NCBI GenBank assembly: GCA_040507985.1
Contig: JBEVNR010000005.1
Location: forward strand, 1-8,005
Reading direction: 5' to 3'
Length of the DNA stretch: 8,005 nt
From: JBEVNR01 sp040507985
GTDB taxonomy: Bacteria > Pseudomonadota > Alphaproteobacteria > Rickettsiales > UBA6187
Below are positions 1 to 6,295 of the stretch, piece by piece. Position numbers and translations under genes: made by a program. Within the stretch, counting starts at the first letter, position 1, and each line of letters starts with the position of its first letter. Under the pieces are notes generated by a model. The model did not search any database and was not told the origin of the DNA. It was given only the letters and a program-made list of their open reading frames with translations.

Positions 1-1189
1 ACGAAAACGCCTCCTTCAGCCCCTCCTTCGCCGCGTCCCGCAGGTCGTCCCCGAACGTCGACACGTCCCGGTCCGCCAGCCGAAACCCGTCCGACAGCCC
101 CGCATACGTGTCACGCTTCAGCGCCGAAGGGTCGACCCGCTCGGGCGCAGACGGCTTAAGCACGGGAAAGGGCGACGTCTCGAGCGGAGGCGCGCGAAAG
201 GGGGCGTGCGCGGGAAGTCTCGGCATGGTGGGCGAGGCGGGAAGGCCGCGCATGCGCGCGTCGATTTTATCCAGCGCCGCAAGCTGCGACTCCAGCGCCT
301 CGTTGACGTTCTTCGTATCGTTATGGATGCGCTCCATCACCTCGTCGGCGGCGAAGTTCGCCATCTCCTCGTCGATCAGCCCGATCTTGGACATGACCTT
401 AATACCGCCGAGCGCGATCTTGTCCGTCAAATGGTTGAACACGTTGATCTGCGGAATGAATTTCGTGATCAAGTCCGACATCCCGACGATCGCCGGCGCG
501 AGCGCGGTCACGAAGCTGCGCGCCAGACCTTGCACCGCCACGTTCATGCGGTTCCACGCGTCGTTGATCGAGGCGAGCGACGTCGCCTGCAACTGCGTCG
601 TCGTGCCGCCCAGCGCGTCCAATTGGCCTTTAAGCGCGTTCACTGCCGCGCTGCCGCCGTCCATCGTTTGGATTAGCGCGACGCCGCCCTCCTCGAACAA
701 CGTCATGGCAAGCCGCGCCTTGTCGCTTTGGGATTGTATCCCCGCCAGCGCGTCGGCGATCGCGTTGAATTGCCTGTCCGGCGACAGGGTTTGCAGCGCC
801 GCCGCGTTCAAGCCCAATTCTTTGAGGCTATTCGCCGCCGCGCCCCCTCCCCTCGACGCCTCCGCGATGCGCACGCCCATCTTGCCTAAAGCTTCCGACA
901 TTTGGTCGAACGAGACGCCGGTCTGCTCGCCCGCGAATTTGAGCCGCGACAACTCCTCCGCGCTTATGCCCAGCTTGAGCGAGAGCTTGTCGATGCGGTC
1001 GGCCGCATCGATGATCGACTTGATCGCCGCTCCGCCCAGCGCCGCCGCCAGCGCGGAGCCGAATCCCCCGAACGCCTCCTTCATTCCCGAGAACTTCGCC
1101 TTCGTCGCGTCGAGGTTTTTCCTTAGCGACTGAAAGGCCGCCGTGAACTTGTCCTCCGCGAATATCGAGAATTTCAGTCCCTTGAACAT
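1..1189 (-). CDS. Phage tail tape measure protein, C-terminus outside the window
   Basis: The protein starts MFKGLKFSIFAEDKF and 396 residues are visible before the left edge. The start region, with the phrase AEDKFTAAF followed by a helical linker, a Gly/Ala-rich stretch (about residues 36-60) and a LSLKLGISAEELSRLKFAGE segment, is typical of tape measure proteins. These proteins set tail length and are threaded inside the tail tube. Residues 95-230 are Ala/Leu/Gln-rich helix of the same type; 315-345 are proline-rich. No Shine-Dalgarno is evident. The ATG lies 7 nt after the stop of the chaperone extension (1197-1199), so translation is probably coupled to it. A 341-codon open frame on the plus strand is its antisense shadow. 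Family-level confidence is high; the exact tail type is not resolved. Confidence 0.85.
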   Translation of the reverse strand, partial: MFKGLKFSIFAEDKFTAAFQSLRKNLDATKAKFSGMKEAFGGFGSALAAALGGAAIKSIIDAADRIDKLSLKLGISAEELSRLKFAGEQTGVSFDQMSEALGKMGVRIAEASRGGGAAANSLKELGLNAAALQTLSPDRQFNAIADALAGIQSQSDKARLAMTLFEEGGVALIQTMDGGSAAVNALKGQLDALGGTTTQLQATSLASINDAWNRMNVAVQGLARSFVTALAPAIVGMSDLITKFIPQINVFNHLTDKIALGGIKVMSKIGLIDEEMANFAADEVMERIHNDTKNVNEALESQLAALDKIDARMRGLPASPTMPRLPAHAPFRAPPLETSPFPVLKPSAPERVDPSALKRDTYAGLSDGFRLADRDVSTFGDDLRDAAKEGLKEAFS

Positions 1190-1196
1190 GCCGCCG

Positions 1197-1340
1197 TCAC
1201 TTTTGGTTTTTAATGCGCGCCCGGGCGATCCAATAAGACAGCTCCGTCAGCGTCAGGCGGTCGCACAATTCGTCCGCCGTCGTCCCCAGCATGGCCGCCG
1301 GATCGAACACGACCATGTCGACCGCGCCGGGGTCGGTTAG
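1197..1340 (-). CDS. Tail chaperone -1 frameshift extension (gpT-like)
   Basis: After a -1 slip at the A AAA AAC site, reading continues for 47 codons (LTDPGAVDMVVFDPAAMLG onward) to TGA, 7 nt before the tape measure start. The C-terminal segment LTLTELSYWIARARI looks like the T part of phage gpGT fusion chaperones. The frame has no start of its own with a ribosome binding site, so it makes sense only as an extension of the upstream chaperone (visible fusion 131 residues). In the family, a small share of ribosomes make the long form, which links the tape measure to the tail tube protein. Because the upstream half has lost its 5' end, this is likely a fossil unless transcription and initiation come from the inserted operon. 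Confidence 0.72.
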   Translation of the reverse strand, partial: LTDPGAVDMVVFDPAAMLGTTADELCDRLTLTELSYWIARARIKNQK

Positions 1341-1347
1341 TTTTTTT
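1319..1347 (-). promoter_or_regulatory. Programmed -1 ribosomal frameshift site
   Basis: On the minus strand the zero frame reads GAA AAA AAC TAA, so the heptamer A AAA AAC (1340-1346) is in the correct X XXY YYZ phase and the stop follows at once. Four bases downstream a small hairpin can form: CGACC (1331-1335) pairs with GGTCG (1319-1323) around a 7-base loop. A slippery heptamer, an adjacent stop and a following stem are the standard elements of the conserved G/GT tail-gene frameshift. Frameshift efficiency cannot be judged from sequence alone. Confidence 0.75.
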
Positions 1348-1591
1348 CCGCTTCGTCCGGGTCGATTTCCATGAGGATTTCCTTCGCCACGCGCGCGATC
1401 ACGCGCGGGCAGCCCGAGCGCATCATCTGCGGCTTGTCCGCCATCGTAAAGGCAGGCTTGCCGTTCGCGTCGGTCAATTTCTGGATGATCACCTCGACGG
1501 CGATCTCCGTCTCGTCGCTCGCCCGCTTCTCGATGTGCTGCCGTTCCTTTAAGTTAAGGGCGGTGGCGTAGAACGTCCTCTGCGGGCGAAT
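1337..1591 (-). pseudogene. Tail assembly chaperone (gpG-like), 5' end missing
   Basis: The reading frame gives 84 residues, beginning IRPQRTFYATALNLKERQ and ending MEIDPDEAEKN before TAA. It has no usable start: the codon immediately before it is the stop of the abortive-infection gene, in the same frame, and the first in-frame Met is residue 50. The protein sits directly upstream of the tape measure gene and ends at a -1 slippery site, the two hallmarks of lambda gpG-type chaperones, which coat the tape measure during tail assembly. I infer that the first part of the gene was lost when the neighbouring cassette replaced the phage genes. A non-canonical ATT start is conceivable but no ribosome binding site supports it. 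Functionally it is probably dead. Confidence 0.75.
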
Positions 1592-2383
1592 TTATTCTTC
1601 ATACCTTTGGATTTCTATCGAACGCAAGAAAATCAAAAGGCTGTTGATCGTTTCAAATATAAACCGCGCCTCCGCCGGTTTTAGTATGTCATTATTATGG
1701 GCAAGCGAATGATTGTTTCTTACGTGATTAAACTGTTCGAATAAGCTAATGGCGGATTTTAAGGCGTTTTTTGTAAAATCCGTGAGAGTCGTTTGTTTCT
1801 CCAACTCTTTTCTATATTTACCGAAGAGAGCGTGGAGAGCCTCGTTTTTTTGGCTTTCTATCTTGCGTATCGATAAAAGATGGACGAATTTCTTAACGCA
1901 ATAGGTATGCAGCCTATCCAACGCTATTTCGGGCTTGCGGGCTTCCATATCTCGATGGATGGATGCGACTAACTCCTCTAACGTCTCGTTACGAACATAT
2001 TGATCAACGCCGTCACATTTTGGCGCGTCTGTGCTTCCGTCAAAAATATGTATTATATCAAAAAATTTATTTTTTCTTAATTCTTCTCCTTGGTTAGAAA
2101 CATTATCTCCCCTCTCATCTATTATACCTTCTCTCCGATCCCAGAGGGAACGTAAAATCTTTGCCGCGACAAAAGGGCTTTCTTGTTCCAATATGCATAT
2201 AAGTTTATTGAATTTTGACGTGCCGTTAGCGGCGTGTCTTTCATGATGAAAATCTATGCCGAATTCGTCTTCAAAGTATTGTTGGATGGTGCGGTCGGAG
2301 AAATCAAGCACGTAGCCGATTTCTCTCGGATAGGCCAATATCTCCCTCAAAAATTTTTTCTGCGTATCCGTAATTTTATTCAT
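1592..2383 (-). CDS. AbiJ-like abortive infection protein with C-terminal HEPN domain
   Basis: The 263-residue protein has two parts. Residues 1-85 include FSDRTIQQYFEDEFGID and a following SKFNKL...LRSLW region, resembling the N-terminal domains of AbiJ-type abortive infection proteins. Residues about 135-260 are helical and end with VRNNHSLAHNNDIL, the R-N-x(5)-H HEPN motif (R222, N223, H229) of the Abi C-terminal family. HEPN proteins with this motif are usually RNases that cut RNA on infection or when an antitoxin is lost. The gene starts 8 nt inside the acetyltransferase toxin gene, with AAGGG about 9 nt upstream, so it is the third gene of the TA operon. It is clearly more AT-rich than the phage genes on both sides. 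Its stop directly abuts the chaperone remnant in the same frame. The substrate and the trigger are unknown; assignment to AbiJ specifically is tentative, HEPN/Abi_C is firmer. Confidence 0.75.
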   Translation of the reverse strand: MNKITDTQKKFLREILAYPREIGYVLDFSDRTIQQYFEDEFGIDFHHERHAANGTSKFNKLICILEQESPFVAAKILRSLWDRREGIIDERGDNVSNQGEELRKNKFFDIIHIFDGSTDAPKCDGVDQYVRNETLEELVASIHRDMEARKPEIALDRLHTYCVKKFVHLLSIRKIESQKNEALHALFGKYRKELEKQTTLTDFTKNALKSAISLFEQFNHVRNNHSLAHNNDILKPAEARFIFETINSLLIFLRSIEIQRYEE

Positions 2384-2888
2384 GCAGCATGACCCTTATG
2401 TCCTTAAGCAGCCAATACAGCGTATGTTTGGCTTCCGGAAAGGGCGAAAAGCCAAAATGGCGATAAAAACAAGCCGCCGCTTCGTCTTTGGCGTGCACCA
2501 ATATCGCGCGTATGCCTGCGATATCTGCGGCGGACATGGTGCGACGCAGCGCGTCCGCCAGCAAGCCTTGCCCTATGCGTTTTCCTTGACGATCCTTGCT
2601 GACGGCAAGGCGGGCTAGAATCATGACGGGTACGGGATGTTTCGGCAATCCTTTGCGCAATCGCTCCGGAGCGTCGGCAATTTCCACGGCACCGACCGTC
2701 AGCGTATAATAGCCGACAAGCCTGTTCCCCACCAACGCCGCCCATGTTTGCGCCCCGTCCTTGCGTTGGTTCTGAAGCGCATATCGACGAACGAATTGAT
2801 TAAGGGCTTCTATGCCGCAATCAAACGTTTCCGTATCGTGAAGTTGCGTGAGTTTTTCGATGCGAATCTTGTCGTACGGCACGTTCAT
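2376..2888 (-). CDS. tacT: TacT-type GNAT acetyltransferase toxin
   Basis: The 170-residue length and pattern fit GNAT toxins paired with DUF1778 antitoxins (TacT, AtaT, KacT). Members of this family acetylate the amino group of aminoacyl-tRNAs and so stop translation. Visible landmarks are the FDCGIEALNQFVRRYA segment (residues 22-37), which matches the conserved 'F.cg...ld.fl...a' opening of the family; strand VGYYTLTVGAVE (58-69); ARLAVSKDRQGKRIG (92-106), which forms the acetyl-CoA loop; and CFYRHFGF (140-147), where Y142 matches the catalytic tyrosine of TacT. The usual central Gly of the Q/R-x-x-G-x-G/A loop is Arg (R104), worth noting but not clearly inactivating. The ATG overlaps the antitoxin stop by 4 nt (ATGA) and lacks an obvious Shine-Dalgarno, implying translational coupling that keeps toxin below antitoxin. 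The target tRNA is not predictable here. Confidence 0.9.
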   Translation of the reverse strand: MNVPYDKIRIEKLTQLHDTETFDCGIEALNQFVRRYALQNQRKDGAQTWAALVGNRLVGYYTLTVGAVEIADAPERLRKGLPKHPVPVMILARLAVSKDRQGKRIGQGLLADALRRTMSAADIAGIRAILVHAKDEAAACFYRHFGFSPFPEAKHTLYWLLKDIRVMLHE

Positions 2889-3163
2889 TCATCGAACACG
2901 GTCGGCGTTTGCAATAATTGCCGCATGCGGGACTGAGCGACGGGAGGGGCGTCAAGCGCCCTACGAAAATCTTCCCACGCTTCCGCGCTTAACGAAAAAA
3001 AACGCTTTTCCGCCAACACGTTTTGCGCTTCGGACACGCATGCGTCAAGTACGAATTCCGTCATGGATTTATGGCGAATTTCTGCCGCTTCCTGCAGCAA
3101 TTGCTTGGAGAGAAGCGGAATTCGCACATTTAAACGGTCATTATGAGGCAAAGCGTCATACAT
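2885..3163 (-). CDS. tacA: TacA-type (DUF1778) ribbon-helix-helix antitoxin
   Basis: This 92-residue protein has an N-terminal ribbon-helix-helix region: strand DRLNVRIP (residues 9-16) followed by two helices through KSMTEFVLDACVSEAQNVL. A C-terminal toxin-wrapping tail contains SAEAWEDFRRALDAPP. This is the standard DUF1778 layout; the N-terminus dimerises and binds DNA, the tail blocks the acetyltransferase. ATG at 3163 is preceded by AAAGG with 8 nt spacing. The gene is first in the operon, directly behind a sigma70-like promoter with a palindrome between -35 and -10, so it probably represses its own transcription together with the toxin. The next gene overlaps it by 4 nt. Confidence 0.9.
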   Translation of the reverse strand: MYDALPHNDRLNVRIPLLSKQLLQEAAEIRHKSMTEFVLDACVSEAQNVLAEKRFFSLSAEAWEDFRRALDAPPVAQSRMRQLLQTPTVFDE

Positions 3164-3194
3164 AAAATAGGCCTTTGAAATAATGCATTCTTAA

Positions 3195-3224
3195 ATCATA
3201 ACGTATTTGTGTACACATTGGCAA
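3195..3224 (-). promoter_or_regulatory. Promoter of the tacAT-abi operon with internal operator palindrome
   Basis: Reading the minus strand, TTGCCA (3219-3224) and TATGAT (3195-3200) are separated by 18 bp, a good sigma70-type pair about 30 bp before the antitoxin start. Between them lies the perfect 10-bp palindrome TGTGTACACA (3208-3217), placed where a bound ribbon-helix-helix dimer would block RNA polymerase. A second 8-bp palindrome, AATGCATT (3182-3189), lies just downstream of the -10. Operator function is inferred from position only. Confidence 0.62.
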
Positions 3225-3237
3225 TACAATTTTTTAA

Positions 3238-4737
3238 TCAATTTTCTTTACCCGCCGGCTCGCCGGAGCTTCCCGATCCGGAATAGCCGGCCTTGTCCGT
3301 CGCCAGCGCGCAGACCTTCGTCAAGTCGTCCCGCACCAGCATCTCCGCGTCCGGGCTGGATTGCTTAAGAAGGCGCCGCGTAATGTCGCTATAGGCGCCC
3401 ACCGTGTGCGGCGTCATGAGCACGGCGCCCGTGCTTTGCGTCGATTCCGTCGGAGCGGATCCTTCTTCCACCCAGTAGGCCGTGCCGCCGCCGGAGAGCT
3501 TCGGAATCGACACGTCGCCGATAAGCCCGTTCAAATATACCGCGCCGAGCTGCGTGAGCAGCATCTTGCCGCGCAGCGCGTCGATGAAGGATTCGGCGAG
3601 GTGATCCGTGCCGACCAGCTCCGCGCCCGTTCCCGCGCCGGACGCGCTTAAGTCGCGGCGGGAGGGCAGGCGCCGTTGTTTTGCCACCAGCACGTCGAAG
3701 GGAATCTGAAAATCACCCTGAAACGCCCGGTCGCCGTATTTTTCCTGCGTCGCGCGCGCCACCTCCATTTCGAAGGGCGCCAGCTCCGGCTTCTTCATCA
3801 GCACCGCGTTGACCGCGCGGAGTATGCTAAACCGCTCGACCTCCCGCCGGCTCATGCCGATCAGGGCGTCGTCCTCCTTCACGGTGCGCACCCGCTCCGG
3901 GTGCGTCTTGGCGAGGCGCTCCAGCACCCGCGCCTGAAAGGTCGGCATGTCGGAGCCGTCGGAAACGGCCTCGTCCGCCATCTCCGGCAGCTTGTGCGCG
4001 GCGCCGAGGGCGCGAATTGCGGCGACGCGGTCGGCCTCCCTCTTCCGCAGGGCGGCCATTTCCTTGTCATAATTCAGTTGTATGGCGGGCGACGGGTTGT
4101 CGCTCGCGGGTGCGGCGCGTTCGGGCATGGAGTCCTCATGGGTTTCGGTTGGCAAAGGGGTATACACGGCGATGGGCGGAGGGCTGTGGCTGCGGCCGCC
4201 GAACGAGACGGAGCGCCCCACGCCCACCTCCTTGTCGGCCGGCACCGCCACCAGCGAAATCTCGAACGGCTCCCAGTCCGTCACGCGATAGACGTCGCCT
4301 TCCCTCTCGTCGCTTTTTTCTAAAATCATGGCGTTAATGAAGTATCCGACGCTCACGCAAGAGCGGATGCCGTCCTTCACGTCGGTAAAAATCTCCTCCG
4401 CCAGCGCGGAGCGGCCGAAGCGCACGATCGCGCGCGCCTTGCCGTCCTTGTCCACCCGCGCCTCCTCGACCACGCCGACCTGCTTGCCCCAGTCGTGGTC
4501 AAGCAGCAAGGGCGCGCGGCCGGAGGCGATGCGGTCGGCGCGCATCTCGCCGTCGGCGTGGCCTAAAATCTCCAGCCCAAACCACCGCTCCACGGGGGCT
4601 TCCGACGAGAAGGACAGCTCCGCCGTGCGCGCCTCCCCGTGTATCTCGCGCAGCGCCGCCGTACGCAGGCCGCGCAGGCAGTAGCCGCCCTCGCGCGAGG
4701 TCTTGGCGTATTTCGCCGCGTCAATTTTCTTCGGCAT
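3238..4737 (-). CDS. Prohead protease-major capsid fusion, capsid domain truncated
   Basis: The first 175 residues form a prohead protease: H81 in LLLDHDW, S129 in SCVSVGY and E159 in PFEISLVAVPAD match the His/Ser/acid residues of HK97-type (U35/S78) maturation proteases. Residues about 220-340 are the charged helical scaffolding (delta) region. From about 355 the HK97-fold capsid begins, with IPKLSGGGTAYWVEEGS (411-427), the strand and helix TPHTVGAYSDITRRLLKQSS and GSGSSGEPAG. Intact proteins continue for roughly another 150 residues after this GSSGEP loop; here the chain ends GEPAG-KEN-stop. The protease active site is therefore intact but the capsid cannot be. The ATG overlaps the portal stop by 17 nt, and GAGG lies about 8 nt upstream. 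The truncation point borders the AT-rich TA cassette, so I read it as a recombination junction, not a point mutation. Confidence 0.88.
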   Translation of the reverse strand: MPKKIDAAKYAKTSREGGYCLRGLRTAALREIHGEARTAELSFSSEAPVERWFGLEILGHADGEMRADRIASGRAPLLLDHDWGKQVGVVEEARVDKDGKARAIVRFGRSALAEEIFTDVKDGIRSCVSVGYFINAMILEKSDEREGDVYRVTDWEPFEISLVAVPADKEVGVGRSVSFGGRSHSPPPIAVYTPLPTETHEDSMPERAAPASDNPSPAIQLNYDKEMAALRKREADRVAAIRALGAAHKLPEMADEAVSDGSDMPTFQARVLERLAKTHPERVRTVKEDDALIGMSRREVERFSILRAVNAVLMKKPELAPFEMEVARATQEKYGDRAFQGDFQIPFDVLVAKQRRLPSRRDLSASGAGTGAELVGTDHLAESFIDALRGKMLLTQLGAVYLNGLIGDVSIPKLSGGGTAYWVEEGSAPTESTQSTGAVLMTPHTVGAYSDITRRLLKQSSPDAEMLVRDDLTKVCALATDKAGYSGSGSSGEPAGKEN

Positions 4738-6295
4738 CGGCGTCGTCCTCGTTGTCCGCGTTATCGTCCACTTCCCCGGGCGGCGGAGGATCGGAAGGGG
4801 GCGCGTCTCCTCCGCCGCTTGCGAGATGTATGCCGTATTTTTTCGCCAGCGTGATCTCGCTTTTTCGCTCTTGGAAAATTTCCTCTATCTCCCTGCCCTG
4901 CTCCGCCGCGATGGAGGTGAGCGTGTCCGTCCCCATGTCGACGTTGATGCGGTTCGCGCCCGCCTCTTTGAGCGGGTCGACCCAGTTCCATCCGCGCGGC
5001 CGCCACGCCGGCTTATTGAATTTATCGAACTTCTCCGCCGGCAGCGCGATTTGCCCGGAGGTCAAGGCCATGAGCAGCCAGTCCCCGAAAATCTGCTCGT
5101 GCAATTGCTCCACGAACCATTGCTGCGTTTCCTTCCAGCCGTCGCGGTCGTTCAAATTGGCCTGCCGCAACGAGGAGAAATTCACGCCCTCGTAGTCGTT
5201 GGCCAAGAGGTTGTAGTTGACGCCCATGCCCGACGCCATGCCGCGCAATATCGTCTTGACGAAGGGCTGGAACGCCGTCGTCGGGTGCTGCGGGTCGTAA
5301 GGGGTGAAGCCGTACCCCTCCGGCAACTCGTCGAACGTCCCCGGGTCGGCCTCGGCGATGACGGCCGTCTCGTTGCCCGCCTCGTCGTATTCCGCGTCCT
5401 CCCCCTCGTAGGACTCGCCGTCGGGCGTGGTGAAAAACCCCATCTTGCCCGAGGCGGCGCGCGCGGCCACCAGCTCGGCCTCCTCGTAGCCGTTTAGCAT
5501 GTTGCTCCGCGTCATCGACGCCGAGGAATCGGGCGCGCCCCGCGTCTGATCCGCCCTCTCCGGATCGTAAACGTGTAGGATTTGTTCGGCGGGAATGCGG
5601 ACGCGCCGCGCCGACCCGTGCCGCGATCCCAAGTAATCGCCGGGATGCCTCTCGCGGAAATGGTAGGCGACGGCCTCGCCCCAGTCGTTAAACTCCACGC
5701 CCATGCGTATCGTATTATTTCCCGCGACAGCGGCGTTATGCCCCACGTCCAAGTGATCAGCCTCGATAATCTGGAGAGCGAACCGATACGCATTGCCTTC
5801 GTACCCCTTGATTTTACGCACGAAAATTTCCCCGTCGCGCAAGGCGGACGACAACACGAGCTTTTGCACCGCGACGAAATCCATGCGCTTGCTCACGGTG
5901 CAGTGTTGTCGCTTGCCCCAGTCGCGCCACGCCTCCTCGATCAGCCGGTTGGCGAGGTCGTCGGCGACCGCCGAGCCGTCGGGGTCGTGCCGCTCCACCA
6001 CCTTCATTTGCAACCGCACCCCGTAGGCGCCCACCACGTTGCGCCGCGCCAGCTTCAGCGAGTAGCGGAAATACGGATCGTTGGCGGCCAGCAGCCGCGA
6101 GCGGGCGCGCAATTTCTCCAGATCGCCGCACAGCGCCGCGTCGGCAGAGACGACGCCCGTTCCCCAGCCGGAGGTGAGCCGGTCTTTCTTCGCGGCGGCG
6201 TAATAACGCTTGGCCGACGGGCGGACGGGACGCCGCGCCTGCGGTTGTTTCCCTGCGGCTTTGGGCGCCTCAGGCTTACGGGTGAACGGCCACAT
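4721..6295 (-). CDS. Phage portal protein, lambda family
   Basis: The portal forms the dodecameric ring at one capsid vertex through which DNA enters and leaves, and it joins head to tail. I start it at MWPFTRKPEA (524 residues), not at the longer open frame, because this ATG overlaps the previous stop by one base (TGATG) and has GAGG 8 nt upstream. The extra 74 residues are an out-of-frame translation of the upstream gene. Family landmarks are NDPYFRYSLKLARRNVVGAYG (72-92), SSALRDGEIFVR (149-160), RIPAEQILHVYDPERADQTRG (233-253), YEEAELVAARAASGKMGF (270-287) and NLLANDYEGVNFSSLRQA (362-379). Length agrees with lambda gpB (533). The Pro-rich and acidic tail DNADNEDDADAEEN is common in portals. 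Nothing suggests damage in this gene. Confidence 0.92.
   Translation of the reverse strand: MWPFTRKPEAPKAAGKQPQARRPVRPSAKRYYAAAKKDRLTSGWGTGVVSADAALCGDLEKLRARSRLLAANDPYFRYSLKLARRNVVGAYGVRLQMKVVERHDPDGSAVADDLANRLIEEAWRDWGKRQHCTVSKRMDFVAVQKLVLSSALRDGEIFVRKIKGYEGNAYRFALQIIEADHLDVGHNAAVAGNNTIRMGVEFNDWGEAVAYHFRERHPGDYLGSRHGSARRVRIPAEQILHVYDPERADQTRGAPDSSASMTRSNMLNGYEEAELVAARAASGKMGFFTTPDGESYEGEDAEYDEAGNETAVIAEADPGTFDELPEGYGFTPYDPQHPTTAFQPFVKTILRGMASGMGVNYNLLANDYEGVNFSSLRQANLNDRDGWKETQQWFVEQLHEQIFGDWLLMALTSGQIALPAEKFDKFNKPAWRPRGWNWVDPLKEAGANRINVDMGTDTLTSIAAEQGREIEEIFQERKSEITLAKKYGIHLASGGGDAPPSDPPPPGEVDDNADNEDDADAEEN

Noticed and set aside
108..1133. 341-codon open frame on the plus strand
   Set aside because: It is antisense to the tape measure gene; its translation is Ser/Ala/Pro-rich without any domain, while the minus strand gives a coherent tape measure protein with a start next to the chaperone extension.
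1143..1571. Short plus-strand frames over the chaperone region (1143-1340, 1371-1571)
   Set aside because: They oppose the chaperone and its -1 extension, which have both family resemblance and a frameshift signal.
2404..2745. 113-codon minus-strand frame inside the acetyltransferase gene
   Set aside because: It is an alternative frame of the GNAT toxin; Arg/Gly-rich with no motif.
1592..3230. Insertion sequence or transposon carrying the TA cassette
   Set aside because: No transposase, terminal inverted repeats or clear target-site duplication are visible at either end; only weak microhomology is present.
3676..4323. 215-codon plus-strand frame, and other Arg/His-rich frames opposite the capsid, portal and gpW-like genes (for example 4703-5497, 5582-6451, 6316-6906)
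   Set aside because: They are shadows of GC-rich minus-strand genes, with no ribosome sites or recognisable domains.
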